38,804 nt of DNA from Anaerolineae bacterium (GTDB lineage: Bacteria; Chloroflexota; Anaerolineae; UBA4142; SHND01), in contig JAJTXZ010000047.1 in NCBI GenBank assembly GCA_021463195.1, positions 1-38,804 on the forward strand. The letters run 5' to 3'. Both the position numbers and the translations under genes were made by a program. Shown piece after piece: positions 32,361 to 38,804 of this stretch (the first letter of the stretch is position 1; each line of letters starts with the position of its first letter). The notes beneath the pieces are model-generated. The model did no database searches and had not been told where the DNA came from. It saw only the letters and a list, made by a program, of their open reading frames with translations.

Positions 32361-32888
32361 TTAGGACGGCGCCTTTAATTCAAAATTCTTTTCACCCGCT
32401 TCGATACGCGCCGTCAGACGATTTTCTGCCGGTGGAACGGGGCAGCTCCATTGATCGCCATAGACGCACCACGGATTGTACGCGCTGTTGAAATCCACCT
32501 GCAACGTATCCGCGCCAACGCGTTCGGGTTCGAGATAACGTCCCGCGCCATACGTTTCTTGCGGCGCGGTCGCGTCTACAAATGGGATAAAATATTCACC
32601 GGGGTTGTCTTCCGACTCGTATACTTGCAGCGTCGCCGTCTGAGCGTTCACGGGGAAATGAATTTCGCCCACCTTTAAATAAGCGCGCACATCGCCTTTG
32701 CTCGTTTGCATTTCAACGTGCGCGGGTTCTGGATGCCGTTCCAACGCGAGCGTAAAACGCAGCGCGTCATTTTCGGGATAATAATTCAAACCCGTAAAAA
32801 TTTTTTTCTGCGCGTCCGAAAGCGGCGATTGAACATGCCTCTTGAAAAAATCGTCTTTCATTTTGCGGAATTCAATCAAAGCGGACAT
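32361..32888 (-). CDS. DUF1684-family protein
   Basis: The protein has 175 residues from the ATG at 32886-32888; the longer frame adds 26 residues with no family similarity. MSALIEFRKMKDDFFKRHVQ, then SPLSDAQKKIFTGLNYYPEN, PFVDATAPQETYGAGRYLEP and the hallmark DFNSAYNPWCVY followed by WSCPVPPAENRLTARIEAGE identify DUF1684. The family is common in bacteria and has no firmly known function. It has no signal peptide and stands alone, 81 bases after the FAD oxidase stop. Confidence 0.9.
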   Translation of the reverse strand: MSALIEFRKMKDDFFKRHVQSPLSDAQKKIFTGLNYYPENDALRFTLALERHPEPAHVEMQTSKGDVRAYLKVGEIHFPVNAQTATLQVYESEDNPGEYFIPFVDATAPQETYGAGRYLEPERVGADTLQVDFNSAYNPWCVYGDQWSCPVPPAENRLTARIEAGEKNFELKAPS

Positions 32889-32969
32889 ATAGACCTCGCG
32901 CAAGCGCGGATGGCAGCGGGCAGATGGAAAATACGTTTTTGTCATTCGCCATGCGCCAGCTGCCATTCA

Positions 32970-34244
32970 CTAACTCACCCAATCCAAAAACTGATAATAT
33001 AGCGCGGCAAAGGGCAGGAACCACGGATTGCCAGAATATAATGGCATCGTTGGAAAGTCTAGTCCCTCAAGGGGATTGCGCCATTCTTTGCCCGCGATGC
33101 GATTCGCGAATTGTTGTCCGAGATAAGTCGCCAACGCGACGCCGTGCCCCGCGTATCCCATCGCGTAATACATGTCGTCCATTTTGCCCGCGTGCGGAAA
33201 AAGATCGAACGTAAAACCGAGCGTGCCGCCCCATGCGTACGCGGTGGGAACGTCTTCGATTTGCGGAAAAATTTCCAACATGCCTTGGCGTAAAATCGTC
33301 GCGCTCTCGCGTACCGTGTCGCGCGTTTCCGGAAAGAACGCCGCGCGTCCGCCAAACACAATGCGGTCATCGGGCGAACGGCGAAAATAGTACAGGAAAT
33401 TTTTTGTGTCGAAAATCATCCGATTGTGCGGAATTAACTGCCGCGCCAATGACGGGTCGAGCGGCTCGGTCGCGATGATGTAACTGCCGATGGGAATGAC
33501 GCGCTTTTGCAGCTGCGGCGTCGCGGCGCCGGTGTATCCGTTCGTCGCGGCAAAGACATCTTGGGTTTGAATCGCGCCGCGCGCTGTTCTCACATTGAAC
33601 CCGCGCGCGTTTTTTTCAATCGTCTCTGCCGCGACGCCGTCGTGTAAATCCGCGCCCGCGCGCTGCGCCGCCCGCGCCAAGCCGCGCGCGTATTTCGCGG
33701 GATTCAAACCCGCGCTGCGTTCGTCCACCATGCCGCCATAATATCGCGTCGTATCAATCTCGTTGCGCAATTCCGCTTTTGGCACGAGGCGCGTCGGATA
33801 ATCGAATTCGCGCGCAAGCAGCGCGTGCGCCGCTTGCAAATACGCCAGGTGTTTTTCTTTCCACGCCAATTCTAAATGCCCGCGCCGCGCAAAATCGCAA
33901 TCAATCTTTTCTTGTTGAATAATATCCGCCACGCAATCGAGCGCGGCGAGCGACGCGTCCCACAATTCATGCGTTTTCGCCGCGCCAAATTCCTTGAGCA
34001 TTTCGCCGACGCCGTGTTTGTGCCCGGTCAACACCATGCCGCCATTGCGCGAACTCGCGCCCCAGCCGAGCGTCTCGCGTTCCAAGACCGTAACGCGCGC
34101 GCCTAATTTTGCCAGTTGCAGCGCCGCGGACAAACCGGTATAGCCGCCGCCAATGACGACCACATCCGCGTGTTCGGGCAACGGACGGTTAGCGAATGAT
34201 TCGAGTTCGGGCGAAACCGCCGTCCATAGAGATTGCAGCTGCAT
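32970..34244 (-). CDS. FAD-dependent amine oxidase (DAO family, PuuB-like)
   Basis: The protein has 424 residues. The N-terminal FAD-binding motif is ADVVVIGGGYTGLSAALQLA, followed by GWGASSRNGGMVLTGHKHG, typical of the glycine-oxidase/gamma-glutamylputrescine-oxidase group. The C-terminal YAMGYAGHGVALATYLGQQF completes the FAD site. It would oxidise an amine or N-substituted amino acid to an imine with hydrogen peroxide; the substrate cannot be seen. It starts two bases after the TerC-family stop, so they are co-transcribed. The hydrophobic LPFAALYYQFLDWV tail could touch the membrane. Confidence 0.9.
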   Translation of the reverse strand: MQLQSLWTAVSPELESFANRPLPEHADVVVIGGGYTGLSAALQLAKLGARVTVLERETLGWGASSRNGGMVLTGHKHGVGEMLKEFGAAKTHELWDASLAALDCVADIIQQEKIDCDFARRGHLELAWKEKHLAYLQAAHALLAREFDYPTRLVPKAELRNEIDTTRYYGGMVDERSAGLNPAKYARGLARAAQRAGADLHDGVAAETIEKNARGFNVRTARGAIQTQDVFAATNGYTGAATPQLQKRVIPIGSYIIATEPLDPSLARQLIPHNRMIFDTKNFLYYFRRSPDDRIVFGGRAAFFPETRDTVRESATILRQGMLEIFPQIEDVPTAYAWGGTLGFTFDLFPHAGKMDDMYYAMGYAGHGVALATYLGQQFANRIAGKEWRNPLEGLDFPTMPLYSGNPWFLPFAALYYQFLDWVS

Positions 34245-34245
34245 C

Positions 34246-35013
34246 TTATGCCGCCTCGCGTCGTTTGGTCGGCGGTTCGAGCGCGACGGCTTTGCGTAAT
34301 TTTACCGGTTTGGCTTCATGCGCGCGTATCCGCATATTCAACAGTTCGACCAACACGGAGAAACCCATCGCGAAATAAATGTATCCTTTTGGCACATGCA
34401 CCCCGAACGCGTCGATCGCGAGCGTAAAGCCGATGAGCAAAAGAAAACTTAACGCCAACATTTTGACGGTGGGATGCGTTTCGACAAATTGGCTGATGAC
34501 GCCCGCCGCGAAAATCATGACCACCGCCGACGTGATGACCGCAATCACCATGATGGGAATTTCATTTGACATGCCCACCGCCGTGATGACCGAATCGAGC
34601 GAAAAGACAATATCGAGCAAGATGATTTGAATGATGACCGACTTGAACGTCGCGGCTACGCGTTTGCTCCGATGCCCTTCTTCGCCTTCGAGCTTTTGAT
34701 GAATTTCCTGCACGCTCTTGAAAATCAAAAATAAACCGCCGAGCAGCAGGATAAGATCGCGGCCCGAAAACTCGAAATCACCAAACGCCACTAGCGGCTC
34801 GGTGAGATTGGCGATGAATGACAGCGACAGCAACAGTAAAATGCGCGTAATGACTGCCAGCGCGATGCCAATCGTGCGGGCGCGCGCTTGCTGCGCGACG
34901 GGCAGTTTGCTCGCGAGAATAGAAATAAAAATTACATTGTCCACGCCCAATACAAGTTCCAAGGCGATGAGCGTGACGAGCGCAACGAGCGATGATGGAT
35001 TCAGCAGGTCCAT
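34246..35013 (-). CDS. TerC-family membrane protein
   Basis: The protein has 255 residues starting at the ATG 35011-35013 after AGAGGAG. MDLLNPSSLVALVTLIALEL followed by VLGVDNVIFISILASKLP is the TerC signature with its conserved GxDN; DIVFSLDSVITAVGMSNEIP is the second, symmetric motif. About seven membrane segments are seen. The family is linked to tellurium resistance and, in better-studied members, to manganese export; the latter is the more likely role. The C-terminus carries a basic tail (RIRAHEAKPVKLRKAVALEP). Confidence 0.93.
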   Translation of the reverse strand: MDLLNPSSLVALVTLIALELVLGVDNVIFISILASKLPVAQQARARTIGIALAVITRILLLLSLSFIANLTEPLVAFGDFEFSGRDLILLLGGLFLIFKSVQEIHQKLEGEEGHRSKRVAATFKSVIIQIILLDIVFSLDSVITAVGMSNEIPIMVIAVITSAVVMIFAAGVISQFVETHPTVKMLALSFLLLIGFTLAIDAFGVHVPKGYIYFAMGFSVLVELLNMRIRAHEAKPVKLRKAVALEPPTKRREAA

Positions 35014-35110
35014 TTATGTACTCCTCTGATAGATTGATTCGAGATTGTACGAAAAAACTTGCGCTAGGCAAGCTATAGACCTTCAGGTTTGATTTTGGAA
35101 AACCATGCCG

Positions 35111-35144
35111 AGACTCTTTGGATTTCCGAAAATCCGCCGAGTCT
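35111..35144. repeat. Dispersed hairpin, copy 5 (GGATTTCCGAAAATCC core)
   Basis: AGACTC (35111-35116) pairs with GAGTCT (35139-35144) and GGATTT (35120-35125) with AAATCC (35130-35135), with an internal loop and a CCGA loop. The AGACTC arm word also occurs in the palindrome at 32104-32151. Confidence 0.75.
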
Positions 35145-35194
35145 GGCAGTCCAAAATCTTTTCTGAACCGTTAGCGTGTCTGGCGCAGCCGCGC

Positions 35195-35297
35195 TTTTCC
35201 ACACGTCTCCACACGCATTCAAACGTTATCCACAACTTTTGGCGCGCGCGGCGTGACACGCGCGCTATAAAACGCGGCGCAAAAATGTTTATCCACA
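35195..35297 (+). promoter_or_regulatory. Cluster of DnaA-box-like sequences upstream of dnaE
   Basis: Two perfect TTATCCACA boxes lie at 35226-35234 and 35289-35297, both in the same orientation. A one-mismatch box TTTTCCACA is at 35195-35203 and a weaker TCTCCACA just after it. DnaA control of dnaE, or a DnaA-titrating site, would explain them. An origin is less likely because no dnaA or dnaN gene is seen nearby. Confidence 0.65.
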
Positions 35298-35358
35298 GGT
35301 TTGGATAACCGCGCGCAACGACTGATAAAAACTTTAAGGAGCTCGCGCGCGCATACCA

Positions 35359-35367
35359 TGATATAAT
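35359..35367 (+). promoter_or_regulatory. Extended -10 promoter element for dnaE
   Basis: TGATATAAT (TG at 35359-35360, TATAAT at 35362-35367) is a full extended -10; no good -35 is present, which such promoters can do without. It is the best promoter candidate between the DnaA boxes and dnaE. Confidence 0.5.
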
Positions 35368-35539
35368 CGTCAACGAGCCGTTCGCACAGCTGTTCCTTGC
35401 GCAGCGCCTACAGAAATTTTTCATTTATTCCCCTGCCATGCGTCATTATTGGTGGGGGATGTTTTTCGCGTTTGACGGCGCGCGGCGCGATTCAAACTTC
35501 CAAAGCCCCAATCAAGTTCTATTTTCGTCCTTGCTTAGC

Positions 35540-38500
35540 ATGTCCGAATTCGTTCATCTTCACGTTCATTCCGAATATTCGCTGCTCGACGGTTTATCGC
35601 GCGCCAAAGGTCTCGCCGCGCGGGCAAAAGAATTGAACATGCCCGCAGTTGCCATCACCGACCACGGCACCATGTTCGCGGCGATTGAATTTCATGACGC
35701 GTGCAAAGCCGAAGGCGTCAAACCCATCATCGGCGTCGAAAGTTATCTCGCGCCGCGCACGATGGCGGATCGCGACGGCAAACTCGACCGTTCGCCCTAT
35801 CATCTGTTGCTGCTCGCCGAAAACGAAACGGGTTACAAAAATCTTTTGAAAATCGCGTCCACCGCGCAGTTGGAAGGATTTTATCAAAAACCGCGCGTGG
35901 ATAAAAAATATCTCGAAGGCGTCGCCGAAGGTTTGATTGCGACGACGGGCTGCCTCGCCGCCGAAATTCCCCAACTACTCGCGCAGGGCAAAACCCAACA
36001 AGCGCGCGATTTGATGGATTGGTATCGCCAAATTTTCAAAGAGCGTTTTTACGTCGAACTTCAAGAACATGGCATCGCCGACCTCACGCGCGTCAATCGT
36101 GATTTGATTGCGCTCGCGCGCGAATTCAATCTCAAACTCGTCGCGACGAACGATGTCCATTACATCGGCAAAGAGGATTGGCTCGCGCAGGATGTCTTGT
36201 TGTGCGTGCAAACGGGCGCGACGGTGAATCAGAGCGACCGCATGAAAATGGACGGGCGCGATTATTGGTTCAAGTCGCAGGCGGAAATGTTCGAGGTTTG
36301 GCGCGACCTGCCCGAGGCGCTCACCAACACGCTTGAAATCGCGGAACGCTGCGACGTTGATCTTTCGTTCAAAGGATATCATCTCCCCAAGTTTCCTGTT
36401 CCCGCAGGACACACCGCCGATGGTTATTTACGCGCGCTGTGCGAGCAAGGTTTTGGGCAGCGCTATCCCCACGCGACCGCGGCGCATCGCGAACGTTTGA
36501 ATTATGAACTGGGCGTCATCCACAAGATGGGTTTTGACACCTATTTTCTTATCGTGTGGGATTTGACGCGTCATGCGCGCGCGCGCGGTATCTGGGCGAA
36601 TGCGCGCGGTTCGGCGGCAGGCTCGATGGTGGCGTATTGTCTCGGCATCACGCACCTTGACCCGCTCGAACACAATCTCATCTTTGAACGTTTTCTCAAT
36701 CCCGACCGCATCTCGATGCCCGACATTGATTTGGATTTTCCCGACGATGCGCGTCAGGAAATGATTAATTACACCGTCAACAAGTACGACAAAGCCAACG
36801 TTGCGCAGATTATCACCTTTGGCAAAATGCTGGCGAAAGCGGCGATTCGCGATGTCGGACGCGCGATGGATTATCCCTTGAGCGAAACGGACCGCGTGGC
36901 GAAATTGATTCCGCCGGGACCCGGCAAAACGATTGACGGCGCGCTCGAAGAGGTGCGCGAGTTCCGCGAATTGTACGAGAGTTCCGAGTACATCAAGAAA
37001 TTGATTGACAACGCGAAATTGTTGGAAGGCGTCACGCGCAACGCGTCCACGCACGCGGCGGGCGTCGTCGTCACCGACAAACCCGTCATCGAATACACGC
37101 CGCTGCATCGTCCCACGCGCGGCGACGAATCCGGCACGCCTGTGACGCAATATCCGATGGGCGACCTCGAACACATCGGATTATTGAAAATTGATTTTCT
37201 CGGTCTCGCGCATTTGACGATTGTGCGCGTCGCATGTGAACTCATCAACGCGCGGCACGGCGTCAGTTATGATTTAAACACGATTCCCGTCGAAGATTCC
37301 AAAGCGTTTGAATTGATGGCGCGCGGCGATGTGATTGGCTTGTTCCAACTCGAAGGCGGCGGCATGAAGCGCGTGGTGACGCAAATGCGTCCCACGAAAT
37401 TCGACCACGTCGTCGCGACGATTGCGCTCTATCGGCCGGGGCCGATGGATTACATTCCCGATTACATTGCGCGTTTGCACGGGCAGCAAAAAATCGAATA
37501 TCGCCATCCCGCGCTCGAACCGATTTTGGGTGAGACGTTCGGGATTATGATTTATCAAGAGCAAATCATGCGGATTGCGCGCGACTTGTGCGGCTTTACG
37601 GGCGGCGAAACCGATACGCTCCGCAAAGCGGTGGGCAAGAAAAATAAAGAGGCGATTCTCAAACAGCGCGAAAAATTTATTTCGGGCGCGGACCGGGTTG
37701 GCGTGCTGCCCAAAGAAACCGCGTCGCAAATCTTTGACGACATTGAATTTTTCGCGCGGTACGGGTTCAACAAAAGCCATGCCGCGGTTTACGCCGTTCT
37801 CACCGGACAAACCGCGTATTTAAAAGCGCATTACACCATCGAATACATGACCGCGCTCTTGTCCACCGACATTGGCAATACGGAAAAAATCGCGATGTTT
37901 GTCGCCGACGCGCGTCACTTGGGCATTCAAATTTTGCCGCCGGATGTTCGGCACAGCGAAATGAAATTCGCGATTGACGATGACGCGGCAAACGGCTCGG
38001 CGATTCGTTTTGGTCTGCTCGGCGTGAAAAATGTGGGCGAAGGTCCGCTGCAAGCGATTCTCGCCGGACGCGGCGCGGAACCTTTTGAATCGCTCGACGA
38101 TTTTTGCGCGCGCGTTGATTTGAAACAGGTCAACCGCCGCGTGTTGGAATCGTTGATTAAAGCGGGCGCGTTCGACGCGTTTGGACATCGCGCGCAGCTG
38201 CTCGAAGCGATAGATCGCATGTTATCGGTCAGCGCCGCGCATCACAACGCGAGCGCGGCGGGCCAAATGTCGCTCTTTGGCGGCGCGATTGCGGTGGACT
38301 CGTTCGGCGTTTTGCCGTTGGCGGATGAGGTGGACCACAAGACGCAGCTTGAATGGGAAAAAGAATTGATGGGCATCTATTTTACGCCGCATCCCTTGTT
38401 AAAACTAGCCGAAACGGGCAAGAAACATGTCGGCGCGTATGTTGGCGAAATATCCGCCGAGAGCGATGGGCAGCAAGTCACTCTCGGCGGCATTATCAAG

Positions 38501-38804
38501 AGCGTGCGCCAGATTACGACGAAAAAAGGCGACGCGATGGCGTTCCTCCAACTCGAGGATCCGCAAGGCACAATCGAAGTCGTCGCGTTTCCACGCGTCT
38601 TTAACGATTGCCGTGATGTAATTCACGAGGGCGCGCTTGTTTTGACGCGCGGTAAAATCCAAGTGCGTGACGATAAAATCGCGCTGCTCGCGGATTTGAT
38701 TTGGAATTATCCGCTCGACGCGCTGTCTCCTGAAACGTCGCCGCAAGCTGCGCGTCCGATTCCTGGAATCTTTTCCAATACTCCCGTCATCGTTCCCCCC
38801 CCCC
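35540..38804 (+). CDS. dnaE: DNA polymerase III alpha subunit (cut by window edge)
   Basis: From the ATG at 35540 the frame runs 1,088 codons to the window end, so only the last part of the usual ~1,150 residues is missing. The PHP domain opens with FVHLHVHSEYSLLDGLSRAK and has AVAITDHGTMFAAIEFHDA. The polymerase core has GSAAGSMVAYCLGITHLDPL and the catalytic PDIDLDFPDD (aspartates at about residues 395-397). The helix-hairpin-helix region and an OB-fold (VTLGGIIKSVRQITTKKGDA, MAFLQLEDPQGTIEVVAFPR) follow. It replicates the chromosome as the catalytic subunit of the holoenzyme. The last ten bases of the window are all C, perhaps an assembly end artefact, so the final residues are uncertain. 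Confidence 0.97.
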   Translation, partial: MSEFVHLHVHSEYSLLDGLSRAKGLAARAKELNMPAVAITDHGTMFAAIEFHDACKAEGVKPIIGVESYLAPRTMADRDGKLDRSPYHLLLLAENETGYKNLLKIASTAQLEGFYQKPRVDKKYLEGVAEGLIATTGCLAAEIPQLLAQGKTQQARDLMDWYRQIFKERFYVELQEHGIADLTRVNRDLIALAREFNLKLVATNDVHYIGKEDWLAQDVLLCVQTGATVNQSDRMKMDGRDYWFKSQAEMFEVWRDLPEALTNTLEIAERCDVDLSFKGYHLPKFPVPAGHTADGYLRALCEQGFGQRYPHATAAHRERLNYELGVIHKMGFDTYFLIVWDLTRHARARGIWANARGSAAGSMVAYCLGITHLDPLEHNLIFERFLNPDRISMPDIDLDFPDDARQEMINYTVNKYDKANVAQIITFGKMLAKAAIRDVGRAMDYPLSETDRVAKLIPPGPGKTIDGALEEVREFRELYESSEYIKKLIDNAKLLEGVTRNASTHAAGVVVTDKPVIEYTPLHRPTRGDESGTPVTQYPMGDLEHIGLLKIDFLGLAHLTIVRVACELINARHGVSYDLNTIPVEDSKAFELMARGDVIGLFQLEGGGMKRVVTQMRPTKFDHVVATIALYRPGPMDYIPDYIARLHGQQKIEYRHPALEPILGETFGIMIYQEQIMRIARDLCGFTGGETDTLRKAVGKKNKEAILKQREKFISGADRVGVLPKETASQIFDDIEFFARYGFNKSHAAVYAVLTGQTAYLKAHYTIEYMTALLSTDIGNTEKIAMFVADARHLGIQILPPDVRHSEMKFAIDDDAANGSAIRFGLLGVKNVGEGPLQAILAGRGAEPFESLDDFCARVDLKQVNRRVLESLIKAGAFDAFGHRAQLLEAIDRMLSVSAAHHNASAAGQMSLFGGAIAVDSFGVLPLADEVDHKTQLEWEKELMGIYFTPHPLLKLAETGKKHVGAYVGEISAESDGQQVTLGGIIKSVRQITTKKGDAMAFLQLEDPQGTIEVVAFPRVFNDCRDVIHEGALVLTRGKIQVRDDKIALLADLIWNYPLDALSPETSPQAARPIPGIFSNTPVIVPPP

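Larger units (their letters stand above)
35014..35539. other. Regulatory spacer between divergent terC-like gene and dnaE
   Basis: In 526 bases I see no gene. It holds the hairpin 35111-35144, a run of DnaA-box-like sequences (35195-35297), an extended -10 promoter element at 35359-35367 and a leader of about 165 bases before dnaE. Confidence 0.7.

Noticed and set aside
35014-35539. Chromosomal origin
   Set aside because: DnaA boxes are few, there is no AT-rich unwinding region that stands out, and dnaA/dnaN are absent; regulation of dnaE is simpler.
36428-37174. 248-residue minus-strand frame
   Set aside because: It lies antisense to the dnaE catalytic core; long antisense frames are expected from this codon bias.

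Overview
The window looks like a bacterial chromosomal contig, probably from the Chloroflexota (Anaerolineae-like). That placement is an inference from gene content (NBR1-Ig/SdrD-type lipoprotein, DUF2207 protein, amidoligase cluster, GNAT-fused acyl-CoA ligases) and from the extreme richness in GCGC/CGCG words; no rRNA or other taxonomic marker is present. Both ends cut genes: an acyl-CoA ligase at the left edge and dnaE at the right edge. I see no tRNA, rRNA, CRISPR array or intact insertion sequence.

Region 1 (about 600-6,310, + strand) is the unusual part. It holds two tandem versions of one cassette. Each has a promoter, a NarL/LuxR-type response regulator (only a DNA-binding remnant in copy 1, intact in copy 2), an array of TTGCC-N6-GGCAA palindromes, a secreted protein and a lipoprotein, and each ends at a similar CCGCG/CGCGG terminator. 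A 168-bp block carrying the promoter, ribosome-binding region and signal peptide is identical in the two copies except at 4 positions. Similarity stops at the predicted signal-peptidase site, and the mature secreted proteins and the lipoproteins behind them are unrelated. The payload genes are less GCGC-rich than the rest of the contig. I read this as a regulated secretion cassette with a conserved front end and exchangeable payload.

Region 2 (6,311-12,127, + strand) holds a membrane-anchored penicillin-acylase-family Ntn hydrolase, a multidomain lipoprotein, and a nucleoside hydrolase translationally coupled to an Lrp/AsnC regulator.

Region 3 (12,190-25,336, - strand) resembles a biosynthetic cluster. 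It has three ATP-grasp-type ligases (one circularly permuted), a YbdK/GCS2-type carboxylate-amine ligase, an ABC exporter, a PF14907-type nucleotidyltransferase, a GT39-type membrane glycosyltransferase, a low-molecular-weight phosphatase, a small unknown protein, a PF00756-type esterase and a subtilase with an N-terminal CxxC zinc ribbon and a C-terminal glycogen-binding-like domain. Several adjacent genes overlap by 1-8 bases, one pair by 56. A nonsense-mutated glyoxalase (VOC) fragment lies inside. The likely output is a peptide-like or amide-linked product or surface tag; the product is unknown.

Region 4 (25,400-35,013, - strand) contains a DUF2207 membrane protein, a small membrane protein next to a short FtsK-like ATPase, an acyl-CoA ligase-GNAT fusion, a DUF1684 protein, a FAD amine oxidase and a TerC-family protein. 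The FtsK-like gene has a perfect TTGACA-17-TATAAT promoter with a LexA-type palindrome inside the spacer and almost no leader. Region 5 (35,014-38,804, + strand) has a DnaA-box-containing spacer followed by dnaE, cut at the right edge.

Hairpins sharing a GGRTTTTCGGAAAYCC-like core recur in five intergenic spacers, one of them a perfect 48-bp palindrome. A second dispersed motif (GAGACTGGAGACTGG) recurs in other spacers.
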